A stretch of 64,000 bases of DNA from Enterobacteriaceae bacterium (GTDB taxonomy: Bacteria > Pseudomonadota > Gammaproteobacteria > Enterobacterales > Enterobacteriaceae): assembly GCA_902363335.1 (NCBI GenBank), contig CABIZV010000004.1, forward strand, positions 248,001 through 312,000, read 5' to 3'. Positions 17,277 to 26,231 of this stretch are shown here, in pieces (positions within the stretch are counted from its first letter, which is position 1; each line of letters opens with the position of its first letter). Both the position numbers and the translations under genes were made by a program. The notes beneath the pieces were generated by a model. It was not told the origin of the DNA. It saw nothing but the letters and a program-made list of their open reading frames with translations, and made no database searches.

Positions 17277-18083
17277 ATGCTCGCCACCCATGACCTTTGG
17301 TTTCGCTATCAGGATGAACCGACGTTAAAAGGGCTGATGCTGGATTTTTCTCGCCAGGCGGTGACCGGCCTGGTGGGGGCGAACGGCTGCGGAAAATCGA
17401 CGCTGTTTATGAACTTAAGCGGGCTGTTGCGGCCGCAGCAGGGCGCGGTATTATGGCAAGGCAAAGCGCTGGATTACAGTAAGCGCGGGTTGCTGGCCCT
17501 GCGTCAGCAAGTTGCCACGGTCTTTCAGGATCCCGATCAGCAAATCTTTTATACCGATATCGACAGCGATATCGCCTTCAGCTTGCGTAATCTGGGCGTG
17601 GCGGAAGAGGAGATTGCCCGCCGCGTTGATGAGGCGCTGACGCTGGTCGATGCTCAGCATTTTCGTAAGCAGCCTATCCAGTACCTGAGCCACGGGCAGA
17701 AAAAACGCGTGGCGATTGCCGGAGCGCTGGTACTGCAAGCGCGCTATTTACTGCTAGACGAACCCACCGCGGGGCTCGACCCCTCAGGACGAGCGCAGAT
17801 GATTGATATCATCAAGCGCATCGTTGCGCAGGGCAATCATGTGGTGATTTCCAGCCATGATATTGATTTAATTTATGAAGTCAGCGACGCGGTGTATGTA
17901 TTACACCGGGGTGAAGTGCTGGCAGCGGGAGCACCGGGCGAGGTGTTTGCCCAGCGCGAGTTGATTGAGCATGCGGGTTTAAGCGCGCCGTGGCTGGTTA
18001 AGCTGCATGCGGAGCTTGGGCTGCCGCTGTGTAAAACCGAGGCGGAGTTTTTCCGCCGTATGCGTGAAAAAGGAATCCAATGA
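17277..18083 (+). CDS. cbiO: Cobalt ECF transporter ATPase CbiO
   Basis: Cytosolic ABC ATPase that powers cobalt import. It has 268 residues with Walker A GANGCGKST (about 33-42), Q-loop VFQDPDQQIF, signature LSHGQKKRVAIAGAL, Walker B YLLLDEPTAGLDP and H-loop ISSHDIDL. Slightly shorter than Salmonella CbiO (271), differing in the last few residues. It starts 8 bp after cbiQ behind AAGGA, and its stop overlaps cbiP by 4 bp. Confidence 0.96.
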   Translation: MLATHDLWFRYQDEPTLKGLMLDFSRQAVTGLVGANGCGKSTLFMNLSGLLRPQQGAVLWQGKALDYSKRGLLALRQQVATVFQDPDQQIFYTDIDSDIAFSLRNLGVAEEEIARRVDEALTLVDAQHFRKQPIQYLSHGQKKRVAIAGALVLQARYLLLDEPTAGLDPSGRAQMIDIIKRIVAQGNHVVISSHDIDLIYEVSDAVYVLHRGEVLAAGAPGEVFAQRELIEHAGLSAPWLVKLHAELGLPLCKTEAEFFRRMREKGIQ

Positions 18084-19597
18084 CGCAGGCCATTATGTTG
18101 CAGGGCACCGCATCCGACGTCGGCAAAAGTATGCTGGTGGCGGGGCTGTGCCGGATTTTTTATCAAGATGGCCTACGCACCGCGCCGTTTAAATCGCAGA
18201 ATATGGCGCTCAATTCCGGCATCACGCCGGACGGCAAAGAGATGGGGCGCGCGCAAATTTTCCAGGCTGAAGCCGCCGGTATTGCGCCGGACGTGCGCAT
18301 GAATCCAGTCCTTCTCAAACCGACCAGCGACCGCAAGGCGCAGATTGTGCTGATGGGGGAAGTGGCCAGCAATATGGATGCCGTCAGCTATCACGAATAC
18401 AAGCCTAAGCTGCGCGAACAGATCCTTTCCGTTTATCAAAGCCTGGCGCAGGAGTACGACGTGCTGGTGCTGGAAGGGGCGGGCAGCCCGGCGGAAATTA
18501 ACCTCCGTGACCGCGATATCGTCAATATGGGGATGGCCGAGATGGCGCAGTGCCCGGTGATTCTGGTGGCGGATATAGACCGTGGCGGCGTTTTTGCCGC
18601 CATTTATGGCACGCTGGCATTACTGCAAGACCATGAGCGTGGGCGGGTGAAAGGCGTCATCATTAATAAATTCCGCGGTGACGTGGCGCTTTTGTATTCC
18701 GGCATCGAACAAATTGAAGCCCTTACCGGCGTGCCCGTACTGGGCGTAATGCCGTGGCTGGACGTTGACCTCGAAGATGAGGACGGCGTGGCGCTACAAA
18801 AGGGAAAATACCGCCATATTGCCCAGCGTGAGATTGACGTGGCGGTGGTGCAATTACCGCATATTTCGAACTTTACCGACTTCAATGCGCTGGCGGCGCA
18901 GCCGGACGTGCGCGTGCGCTACGTGCGGCACGCCGAGGATTTAGCCGGAGCCGATCTGATTATTCTGCCGGGCAGTAAAAATACGCTTGGCGATCTGCTG
19001 TGGCTTCAGGACAGCGCGCTGGCGCACGGCATTTTGCAGGCGCAACGCCAGGGCGTACCGGTACTTGGCATTTGCGGAGGTTATCAGATGCTGGGCGATA
19101 CGCTGATTGATGAGGTGGAGTCCGGGCTTGGAACGTTGCCCGGTTTAGGGCTACTCAATACCGTCACCCGCTTTGCGCCGCAGAAAACCACCACGCAGGC
19201 GACGGCGGAGCTTAATGGCGCGCTGCCGGGCTTGCTGGCGTCAGCCTCCGGGATGGCGCTACGCGGCTATGAAATTCATATGGGCGAGACCACGCTGCAA
19301 GAAGGCGCTCAGGCTTTGATGCAGCTTTGCAAAAACGGTCAGTACAGCGCGGACGGTGCGGTGAGTGAAGATGGTCTGGTGTTTGGCACCTATCTTCACG
19401 GCCTGTTTGATAGCGATGCGTTTACCCGCGCGTTGGTGAATGCTCTGCGTGAGCGCAAAGGGCTGGCGGCGCTGGACGCTGATTTCCATTACGCCCGTTA
19501 CAAGATGCAGCAGTTTGATATTCTGGCAGAGTCAATGCGTCAGCATATTGATATTAAAAGGATTTATGCGATTATGCGGGAGCATCAGGAGGCGTAG
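18080..19597 (+). CDS. cbiP: Cobyric acid synthase CbiP
   Basis: Amidates the b, d, e and g side chains of adenosylcobyrinate a,c-diamide, using glutamine and ATP. It has 505 residues (506 in Salmonella). The N-terminal ATP domain opens with GTASDVGKSMLVAGLCR, and the C-terminal amidotransferase domain holds Cys332 in LGICGGYQMLG and a histidine in TYLHGLF. It is the last gene of the operon: in Salmonella cobU, cobS and cobT follow, here the next feature is the tRNA array terminator. Confidence 0.96.
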   Translation: MTQAIMLQGTASDVGKSMLVAGLCRIFYQDGLRTAPFKSQNMALNSGITPDGKEMGRAQIFQAEAAGIAPDVRMNPVLLKPTSDRKAQIVLMGEVASNMDAVSYHEYKPKLREQILSVYQSLAQEYDVLVLEGAGSPAEINLRDRDIVNMGMAEMAQCPVILVADIDRGGVFAAIYGTLALLQDHERGRVKGVIINKFRGDVALLYSGIEQIEALTGVPVLGVMPWLDVDLEDEDGVALQKGKYRHIAQREIDVAVVQLPHISNFTDFNALAAQPDVRVRYVRHAEDLAGADLIILPGSKNTLGDLLWLQDSALAHGILQAQRQGVPVLGICGGYQMLGDTLIDEVESGLGTLPGLGLLNTVTRFAPQKTTTQATAELNGALPGLLASASGMALRGYEIHMGETTLQEGAQALMQLCKNGQYSADGAVSEDGLVFGTYLHGLFDSDAFTRALVNALRERKGLAALDADFHYARYKMQQFDILAESMRQHIDIKRIYAIMREHQEA

Positions 19598-19660
19598 CGG
19601 CGGGCGGAGCGCCACGCTTTGGGTGTGGCGTAAGGTCTTGAGACGCTAAATGACGGGCAA

Positions 19661-19688
19661 AAAAAAACACCCTCGTGGGTGTCATTTT
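19661..19688 (-). terminator. Intrinsic terminator of the tRNA(fMet) operon, possibly bidirectional
   Basis: ACACCC-TCGT-GGGTGT (19667-19682) forms a 6-bp stem. On the minus strand it is followed by a run of T (A-run 19659-19667 on plus), a standard terminator for the tRNA transcript. On the plus strand it is followed by CATTTTAATT, so it may also stop the cbi operon. A second GC-rich hairpin without T-run lies just after cbiP at about 19611-19631. Confidence 0.85.
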
Positions 19689-19691
19689 AAT

Positions 19692-19768
<77 letters not shown>

Positions 19769-19818
19769 TCCGTCACTACTCTTACATCGAGCAATGCTTA
19801 CTGCTTTTACTGCTTAGT

Positions 19819-19895
<77 letters not shown>

Positions 19896-19946
19896 TCCGA
19901 GCACTACTCTTCCATCGAGTAATGTTTGCTTCTTTTACTGCTTAAT

Positions 19947-20023
<77 letters not shown>

Positions 20024-20074
20024 TCCGAGCATTACTCTTCCATCGAGTAATGTTTACTTCTTTTACTGCTTAAT

Positions 20075-20151
<77 letters not shown>

Positions 20152-20164
20152 TCCGTGGAAGCGC

Positions 20165-20192
20165 ACTATACTCCGCTGAACATTTGTTGCAA
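20165..20192 (-). promoter_or_regulatory. Promoter of the tRNA-fMet array
   Basis: On the minus strand TTGCAA (20192-20187) and TATAGT (20170-20165) are 16 bp apart, followed by the GC-rich discriminator GCGCTTCC typical of stable-RNA promoters under ppGpp control. Transcription would begin about 7 bp before the first tRNA. Confidence 0.8.
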
Positions 20193-20361
20193 CCCATTTT
20201 TGATATAAATCACTCATTTTTTTACAGGTTGTCTGGATTTGGCGTGAATTGCGTTTTTTTTGTGCAGATTTATTGCAAGCGGGCGTTCACGCATTTCAAT
20301 ACCCCTGGCGGTTTGTTATCTTCATCGGGCACTTTCGATTATGCGGAAAATAGAAGACACC

Positions 20362-21459
20362 ATGAAAGGACGTTGGGCAAAATATGCAGTAACAGGGGCA
20401 ATGCTGGCGATGCTGGCGGCCTGTTCGTCAAAACCGACCGATCGCGGTCAGCAGTATAAAGACGGGAAATTCACCCAGCCTTTCTCACTGGTCAATCAAC
20501 CTGATGCCGTGGGCGCGCCAATCAATGCCGGCGATTTCGCCGAGCAGGTTAATCAGATTCGTAACGCTTCTCCGCGCCTGTATGGCAATCAGAGCAATAT
20601 TTATAACGCGGTGCAGAAGTGGCTGCTCGCCGGGGGCGATACCCGCACCATGCGCCAGTACGGCCTGGACGCATGGCAGATGGAAGGCACCGATAATTAC
20701 GGTAACGTGCAGTTCACCGGCTACTACACGCCGGTCGTGCAGGCGCGCCATACGCGCCAGGGCGAGTTCCAGTATCCCCTTTATCGTATGCCGCCGAAGC
20801 GCGGGAAGCTGCCGTCACGTGCCGGGATTTATGCCGGACAGTTAAGCGACAATTATGTTCTGGCCTACAGCAACTCCCTGATGGATAACTTCATTATGGA
20901 CGTGCAGGGTAGCGGATATATTGATTTTGGTGATGGCTCGCCGCTGAATTTCTTCAGCTACGCGGGTAAAAATGGCTGGCCGTATAAAAGCATCGGTAAA
21001 GTGCTTATCGATCGCGGCGAAGTGAAACGCGAAGATATGTCGATGCAGGCTATCCGTCACTGGGGGGAAACACACAGCGAAGCGGAAGTGCGGGAATTAC
21101 TTGAGCAGAATCCGTCGTTTGTGTTCTTTAAACCACAGTCTTTCGCGCCGGTGAAAGGGGCTAGCGCCGTGCCGTTGATTGGTCGTGCGTCGGTGGCTTC
21201 TGACCGCAGCGTGATCCCGCCGGGAACCACCTTGCTGGCCGAAGTGCCGCAGCTGGACAATAACGGTAAATTTAACGGGCAGTACGAGCTGCGCCTGATG
21301 GTCGCGCTGGATGTGGGCGGGGCGATTAAAGGCCAGCACTTTGACATCTACCAGGGTATTGGTGCGGATGCCGGGCATCGCGCTGGCTGGTATAATCACT
21401 ACGGACGCGTGTGGGTGCTGAAATCAGCGGGCAACGCGGGTAACGTCTTTAGCGGTTAA
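20362..21459 (+). CDS. mltA: Membrane-bound lytic murein transglycosylase A
   Basis: Outer-membrane lipoprotein that cleaves the MurNAc-GlcNAc bond with 1,6-anhydro product. The start at 20362 (MKGRWAKYAVTG) gives 365 residues, as in E. coli; longer in-frame starts are unsupported. A lipoprotein signal ends in the lipobox LAAC (Cys about 21), followed by SSKPTDRGQQYKDGKF. The MltA barrel and 3D domains follow; the C-terminal 3D domain contains LMVALDVGGAIKGQHFDIYQG with the conserved aspartates. It is divergent from the tRNA array. Confidence 0.97.
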   Translation: MKGRWAKYAVTGAMLAMLAACSSKPTDRGQQYKDGKFTQPFSLVNQPDAVGAPINAGDFAEQVNQIRNASPRLYGNQSNIYNAVQKWLLAGGDTRTMRQYGLDAWQMEGTDNYGNVQFTGYYTPVVQARHTRQGEFQYPLYRMPPKRGKLPSRAGIYAGQLSDNYVLAYSNSLMDNFIMDVQGSGYIDFGDGSPLNFFSYAGKNGWPYKSIGKVLIDRGEVKREDMSMQAIRHWGETHSEAEVRELLEQNPSFVFFKPQSFAPVKGASAVPLIGRASVASDRSVIPPGTTLLAEVPQLDNNGKFNGQYELRLMVALDVGGAIKGQHFDIYQGIGADAGHRAGWYNHYGRVWVLKSAGNAGNVFSG

Positions 21460-21470
21460 GTGCGGGGTTT

Positions 21471-21649
21471 CCCCGGCGTCGCGTTGCTCGGCCGGGCTAC
21501 TGTTTTGGTGATGCGTTGCCTGGCTGAGGTACTGTTGTGGTGTAGGCCTGATAAGCGTAGCGCCATCAGGCAATGCCGCACATGCTGCCGGATGGCGGCC
21601 CCACGATGTTTGTTTTGATGTAGCCCGGCCGAGCGTAGCGACGCCGGGA
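21471..21649. repeat. REP/BIME cluster between mltA and tcdA
   Basis: Three palindromic units: 21471-21500 (CCCGGCG...GCCGGGC), 21542-21602 (GTAGGCCTGATAAGCG... CCGGATGGCGGCC) and 21619-21649 (TAGCCCGGCC...GACGCCGGG). The same units recur in other gaps of this window. It occupies most of the 219-bp gap. Confidence 0.85.
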
Positions 21650-21678
21650 GCGCTCGATATCAATCTATTTGAGGTTTT

Positions 21679-22491
21679 ATGTCTGTGGTTATCAGTGACG
21701 CCTGGCGTCAGCGTTTTGGCGGCACGGCGCGTTTATACGGCGAAAAAGCCCTACAGGTTTTTGCCGATGCGCACGTTTGCGTGGTAGGTATTGGCGGTGT
21801 AGGGAGCTGGGCGGCGGAAGCGCTGGCGCGTACCGGCATTGGCGCGATCACGCTGATTGATATGGACGATGTCTGCGTCACCAACACCAACCGGCAGATC
21901 CATGCGCTGGGCGGCAACGTCGGGCTGGCAAAAGCGGAAGTGATGGCGGAGCGTATCCGACTGATAAACCCCGAATGCCGCGTTACCGTGGTGGATGATT
22001 TCGTCACCCCGGAAAACGTCGCGGAGTATATGGGGGCTGGCTACAGCTATGTCATCGACGCCATCGACAGCGTGCGCCCTAAAGCGGCGCTCATTGCCTA
22101 CTGCCGCCGCTATAAGGTGCCGCTTGTGACCACCGGCGGTGCGGGCGGACAAATTGATCCGACGCAGATCCAGGTCAGCGATTTAGCGAAAACCATTCAG
22201 GATCCGCTGGCGGCTAAGCTGCGCGAGCGGCTGAAAAGCGAATTTGGCGTGGTGAAGAACAGCAAAGGAAAACTCGGCGTGGACTGCGTATTTTCAACCG
22301 AAGCGCTGGTCTATCCGCAGTCAGACGGTTCCGTTTGCGCCATGAAAAGCACCGCGGAAGGGCCAAAACGCATGGACTGTGCGTCAGGTTTCGGTGCGGC
22401 AACCATGGTCACCGCCACTTTTGGCTTTGTGGCGGTATCGCACGCGTTGAAAAAAATGCTCGCGAAAGCAACACGTCAGGCCAGCGTCTGA
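21679..22491 (+). CDS. tcdA: tRNA threonylcarbamoyladenosine dehydratase TcdA (CsdL)
   Basis: E1-like enzyme that cyclises t6A37 in tRNA to ct6A using ATP. It has 270 residues (268 in E. coli). The ThiF-type nucleotide-binding motif VVGIGGVGSWAAEALAR is at about 34-50, followed by DMDDVCVTNTNRQ and a conserved GGAGGQIDPT. A C-terminal hydrophobic stretch (about 236-256) fits membrane association. It converges on csdE with a 16-bp overlap. CsdA and CsdE supply persulfide sulfur to TcdA in E. coli. Confidence 0.96.
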   Translation: MSVVISDAWRQRFGGTARLYGEKALQVFADAHVCVVGIGGVGSWAAEALARTGIGAITLIDMDDVCVTNTNRQIHALGGNVGLAKAEVMAERIRLINPECRVTVVDDFVTPENVAEYMGAGYSYVIDAIDSVRPKAALIAYCRRYKVPLVTTGGAGGQIDPTQIQVSDLAKTIQDPLAAKLRERLKSEFGVVKNSKGKLGVDCVFSTEALVYPQSDGSVCAMKSTAEGPKRMDCASGFGAATMVTATFGFVAVSHALKKMLAKATRQASV

Positions 22492-22928
22492 CGCGCTGCA
22501 TCCACCATCGCTTCGCAAAGGGCCGTCAGGCCCTGAGTGCGTGAGGCGCTTAGCTGCCCGCGTAGCCCCAGCTCATCAAACAGGTCCAGCGGATCGTTTT
22601 CAAGGATCTCCGCTGGCCGTTTGCCTTCCACAGCGGTCAACAATACCGCCAGCAGCCCGCGGACAATTCTCCCTTCGCTATCGCCAAAGAAGTGCAGCGT
22701 GCCATCGTCTTGCAGCGCGTACCCCAGCCAGACGCGGTTTTCGCAGCCGGGGATCTCTTGCGCCTGAACTTTCAGCTCGTCCGACAGCACAGGCAGCTGC
22801 TTGCCCAGAAGAATCAGCTGGCGGTACTTATCTTCCCACTGAGAAAGCGCGCCAAACTGCTGACGTAACGTTTCTGGCGTTACGGTGGTGCCGAACGGGT
22901 GTCCAGCAAGCAAGGAAGTTGTCATCAA
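22476..22928 (-). CDS. csdE: Sulfur acceptor protein CsdE
   Basis: SufE-family protein that takes persulfide sulfur from the cysteine desulfurase CsdA. It has 150 residues, with the acceptor cysteine in PGCENRVWLGY (about residue 62) and the GDSEGRIVRGLLAVLL region shared with SufE. It lies downstream of csdA with a 4-bp overlap (ATGA), so it is translationally coupled, and it converges on tcdA. Confidence 0.95.
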   Translation of the reverse strand: MMTTSLLAGHPFGTTVTPETLRQQFGALSQWEDKYRQLILLGKQLPVLSDELKVQAQEIPGCENRVWLGYALQDDGTLHFFGDSEGRIVRGLLAVLLTAVEGKRPAEILENDPLDLFDELGLRGQLSASRTQGLTALCEAMVDAARQTLA

Positions 22929-24130
22929 TCCACCAGAAGTTCGAGTGCACGGTCGACGGCGCTGACAAGCGCCTGAACATCGTCCTGCGTATTATAAGGG
23001 GCGAACGAGGCGCGTAGCGTACCGCTGACGCCCATCGCTGCCAACAGCGGTTGGGCGCAATGCTGACCGGCGCGTAAAGCAATGCCGTACTCTGCCAGCA
23101 GCGTGACCATATCGCTATGATGGACGCCCGCGAAATCAAAGGCTAGCAGGCTTGAGTCCTGACAGCGAAACGATCGAAAGCCCGGGCGTTTTGCTAGTTC
23201 GTCCTCTGCAAGCGTGGCTAAGCCACGGCTCCAGGATTCGGCCTGCCCAATATCGATATCGCTCAGCCATTCGAGCGCCGCGCTCAGCCCAATAACCCCC
23301 GCCACGTTAGGCGTCCCGGCTTCCAGTCGGTACGGGACTGGCTGGGTAGTAAAGCCGTCAAAGGTCACTTCGCTAATCATCTTACCGCCGCCAAGCCAGG
23401 GCGTCATGGCATCCAGCAGCTCGCTTTTACCATACAGCGCGCCAATGCCGGTTGGCCCGTAAAGTTTGTGGCCTGAGAACGCGTAGAAGTCGATATCCAG
23501 CGCCTGAACGTCCGCCGGGAAATGCACCGCGCCCTGCGCGCCGTCGACCATCACCACCATACCTGCCTGATGCGCAAGCGTGATGGCAAGCGTCAAATCC
23601 GGGCAACCGCCGGTCACGTTGGACATTTGCCCCAACGCCAGAATGCGGCTGCGAGGAGTAATAAGCGTAGTGAGTTGCGCAACGTCCGGTACATGATCAG
23701 CGGCTAAGGGCAGCTGTACCACCTTCGCCCCCGTTTGCTGAGCCACCATCAGCCACGGCACCAGATTTGCATGGTGCTCGGCGACGCTCACGATAATCTC
23801 ATCGCCGGGTTGCAGGCGAGGGCGCGCGTAGCATTGCGCCACCATATTGATGGCCTCGGTGGTGCCGCGAGTCCACACAATATCTTTGCCGCTTGGGGCA
23901 TTGAGTAAACTCGCCACCTGCGCACGGGCGGCCTCGTAGCGCGCGGTTAAGCGCTGTGCCTCGGCAAACTGGCTGCGATGAACGTTACCTGCGCTTAGCG
24001 AGTAGAAATGATTTGTCGCCTCAATAACCGCCTGCGGTTTTAGCGCCGTGGCGGCGCTATCAAGGTATACCCCGGCATCGTGCAGGGCGGGAAACTGTGC
24101 GCGAAACTGCGCGGGAGAGAACGCGTTCAT
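22925..24130 (-). CDS. csdA: Cysteine desulfurase CsdA
   Basis: PLP enzyme that removes sulfur from cysteine as a protein persulfide. The ATG at 24130 is preceded by GAGGA and gives 401 residues, the E. coli length; an upstream in-frame start at 24166 is less likely. PLP lysine in FSGHKLYGPTG, active-site cysteine in RAGQHCAQPLL, and EHHANLVPW for cofactor binding. Operon csdA-csdE. Confidence 0.96.
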   Translation of the reverse strand: MNAFSPAQFRAQFPALHDAGVYLDSAATALKPQAVIEATNHFYSLSAGNVHRSQFAEAQRLTARYEAARAQVASLLNAPSGKDIVWTRGTTEAINMVAQCYARPRLQPGDEIIVSVAEHHANLVPWLMVAQQTGAKVVQLPLAADHVPDVAQLTTLITPRSRILALGQMSNVTGGCPDLTLAITLAHQAGMVVMVDGAQGAVHFPADVQALDIDFYAFSGHKLYGPTGIGALYGKSELLDAMTPWLGGGKMISEVTFDGFTTQPVPYRLEAGTPNVAGVIGLSAALEWLSDIDIGQAESWSRGLATLAEDELAKRPGFRSFRCQDSSLLAFDFAGVHHSDMVTLLAEYGIALRAGQHCAQPLLAAMGVSGTLRASFAPYNTQDDVQALVSAVDRALELLVD

Positions 24131-24323
24131 GAAATTCCTCATATCGATGGGCCGATCGTCGCGCAAATCAGGCCGGGATACAAGGTCTGTACTAACCGTA
24201 AGAAAATTCTGTTTTTTCTGGCGAAATCCGACCAGTGTCTTATGCTATTTAATGTTAGGCAAATGTTTATGCCTGTTACCGAATATGAGTTTAATAGTAT
24301 AAATCGCTTAAAGGAGTATGAAG

Positions 24324-24551
24324 ATGAAAAAGACTGCCGCAATTATTTCTGCCTGTATGCTGACTTTCGCCCTGAGTGCATGTTCTAGCCCGAACTACGT
24401 AATGCATACCAATGATGGTCGTAGCATTGTCTCTGAGGGTAAACCGCAGACGGATAATGATACCGGTATGATTTCGTACAAGGACGCTAACGGCGTTAAA
24501 CAGCAGATTAATCGTAGCGATGTGAAAGAGATGGTCGCGCTGGGTAAATAG
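24324..24551 (+). CDS. ygdI: YgdI/YgdR family small lipoprotein
   Basis: A 75-residue lipoprotein of the DUF903 family, function not established. The ATG at 24324 is 7 bp after AAGGAG; the in-frame ATG at 24318 is too close to that site. The signal peptide ends in the lipobox LSAC, and the mature part NYVMHTNDGRSIVSEGKP with an SH3-like fold is typical. It faces the 3' end of gcvB. Confidence 0.95.
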   Translation: MKKTAAIISACMLTFALSACSSPNYVMHTNDGRSIVSEGKPQTDNDTGMISYKDANGVKQQINRSDVKEMVALGK

Positions 24552-24564
24552 CGATATCGCAGGC

Positions 24565-24770
24565 AAAAAAAAGCACCGCAATTTGGCGGTGCTACATTAA
24601 TCACTATGGACAGACAGGGTAAATGTACAGGAAGTGAAAAAGGGTAGCCTTGCTACCGTGATCTGAATTGCAGACCAATTGCAAACACAACAACACAACA
24701 TCACAACCGTAAGCCAAAAGCCCACCAGAACACGCATTCCGATAAAACTTTTCGTTCCGGCTCAGGAAGT
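24565..24770 (-). ncRNA. gcvB: GcvB small regulatory RNA
   Basis: Hfq-dependent RNA that represses many amino-acid and peptide transporter mRNAs. From ACTTCCTGAGCCGG at 24770 to the T-run at 24565 it is 206 nt, the E. coli length. The GU-rich R1 seed region (GTTGTGATGTTGTGTTGTTG, complement of about 24691-24710) is intact. It ends in a strong terminator AGCACCGC...GCGGTGCT plus eight T. It is divergent from gcvA, as in other enterics. Confidence 0.98.
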
Positions 24771-24776
24771 GCCGCC

Positions 24777-24805
24777 ATCATAGGTATTTGCTGGTAGAAG
24801 CTCAA
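24777..24805 (-). promoter_or_regulatory. gcvB promoter
   Basis: On the minus strand TTGAGC (24805-24800) and TATGAT (24782-24777) with 17-bp spacing sit 7 bp before the inferred gcvB 5' end. A CTAAT motif (24838-24842) upstream resembles a GcvA contact site, so GcvA activation is likely. Confidence 0.75.
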
Positions 24806-24898
24806 CGGACAAATTATAATGTCTCAGATAAAAAAAACTAATAGGTTAAAGAGTGTTTCCTATTTGTTAAAATCAATTAACAATTGAGTTCTGGGACT

Positions 24899-25816
24899 AT
24901 GTCAAAGCGTTTGCCACCCCTTAATGCATTACGTGTATTTGATGCTGCAGCACGGCATTTGAGCTTCACGCGCGCGGCCGATGAGCTTTTTGTGACGCAG
25001 GCCGCAGTAAGCCACCAAATCAAGTCTCTCGAGGATTTCCTGGGGTTAAAGCTGTTTCGTCGGCGTAACCGTTCGCTGCTTCTCACCGAAGAAGGGCAGA
25101 GCTATTTTCAGGACATCAAAGAGATCTTTTCGCAATTAACTGAGGCAACGCGTAAACTACAGGCACGCAGTGCGAAAGGCGCGTTGACGGTCAGTTTATT
25201 GCCCAGTTTTGCCATTCAGTGGCTGGTGCCGCGCCTTTCAAGCTTTAACTCAGCTTATCCGGGAATCGATGTCAGAATCCAGGCTGTCGACCGTCAGGAA
25301 GACAAGCTTGCGGACGATGTCGACGTGGCCATTTTTTATGGTCGCGGGAACTGGCCGGGGCTACGCGTGGAAAAACTGTACGCTGAGTATTTACTCCCCG
25401 TTTGTTCTCCGCTGCTGCTCACCGGTGAAAAAGCATTGAAAACGCCCGCCGATTTGGCAAAACATACGCTGCTTCATGATGCTTCCCGTCGTGATTGGCA
25501 AACGTATACGCGCCAACTCGGGCTAAACCACATTAACGTGCAGCAGGGGCCAATTTTCAGCCATAGCGCCATGGTGCTACAGGCTGCCATTCATGGACAG
25601 GGCGTTGCGCTGGCGAATAACGTCATGGCGCAGTCTGAAATTGAGGCGGGTCGCCTGGTGTGCCCGTTTAACGACGTCCTCGTCAGTAAAAATGCTTTTT
25701 ATCTGGTTTGCCATGACAGTCAGGCAGAACTGGGTAAAATAGCGGCCTTTCGTCAGTGGATTCTGGCGAAAGCGGCGCATGAGCAAGAAACTTTTCGTTT
25801 TCGATACGACCAATAA
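24899..25816 (+). CDS. gcvA: Glycine cleavage system transcriptional regulator GcvA
   Basis: LysR-type regulator of gcvTHP and gcvB. The start MSKRLPPLNALRVFDAAA at 24899 gives 305 residues as in E. coli. The helix-turn-helix is at about 20-40 (SFTRAADELFVTQAAVSHQI), and the effector domain follows from about 95. Divergent from gcvB, whose product-controlled promoter it shares a 128-bp region with. Confidence 0.97.
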   Translation: MSKRLPPLNALRVFDAAARHLSFTRAADELFVTQAAVSHQIKSLEDFLGLKLFRRRNRSLLLTEEGQSYFQDIKEIFSQLTEATRKLQARSAKGALTVSLLPSFAIQWLVPRLSSFNSAYPGIDVRIQAVDRQEDKLADDVDVAIFYGRGNWPGLRVEKLYAEYLLPVCSPLLLTGEKALKTPADLAKHTLLHDASRRDWQTYTRQLGLNHINVQQGPIFSHSAMVLQAAIHGQGVALANNVMAQSEIEAGRLVCPFNDVLVSKNAFYLVCHDSQAELGKIAAFRQWILAKAAHEQETFRFRYDQ

Positions 25817-25835
25817 TTGAATTTAGGGTAATACC

Positions 25836-26231
25836 ATGACCAGCCGTTTTATGCTGATATTTGCCGCCATCAGTGGCTTTATTTTTGTTGCACTGGGCGC
25901 GTTTGGCGCGCACGTGCTGAGTAAATCGTTGGGCGTTGTAGAGATGGGTTGGATCCAGACCGGTCTGGAGTATCAGGCATTTCATACATTAGCGATTTTT
26001 GGCCTTGCGGTGGCGATGCAGCGCCGCATCAGTATTTGGTTCTACTGGAGTAGCGTATTTATGGCGCTGGGTACCGTGCTGTTCAGCGGTAGCCTCTACT
26101 GCCTGGCGCTCTCCCATTTACGCCTGTGGGCGTTTGTGACCCCGGTGGGTGGCGTGAGCTTCCTCGCCGGTTGGGTTTTGATGTTAATTGGTGCTATTCG
26201 ACTTAAGCGTAAGGGTGTTGTTCATGAATAA
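25836..26231 (+). CDS. ygdD: Inner membrane protein YgdD (DUF423)
   Basis: 131 residues with four hydrophobic segments (about 5-25, 45-65, 72-92, 100-120). The N-terminal IFVALGAFGAHVLSK is the DUF423 signature. Function unknown. It lies 19 bp after gcvA and overlaps rlmM by 8 bp, suggesting one transcript. Confidence 0.93.
   Translation: MTSRFMLIFAAISGFIFVALGAFGAHVLSKSLGVVEMGWIQTGLEYQAFHTLAIFGLAVAMQRRISIWFYWSSVFMALGTVLFSGSLYCLALSHLRLWAFVTPVGGVSFLAGWVLMLIGAIRLKRKGVVHE

Noticed and set aside
3161..19691. B12 block as an integrase-borne island at the tRNA genes
   Set aside because: No integrase, no direct repeat of a tRNA 3' end at the amiC side, and composition like its neighbours, so only the position is suggestive.
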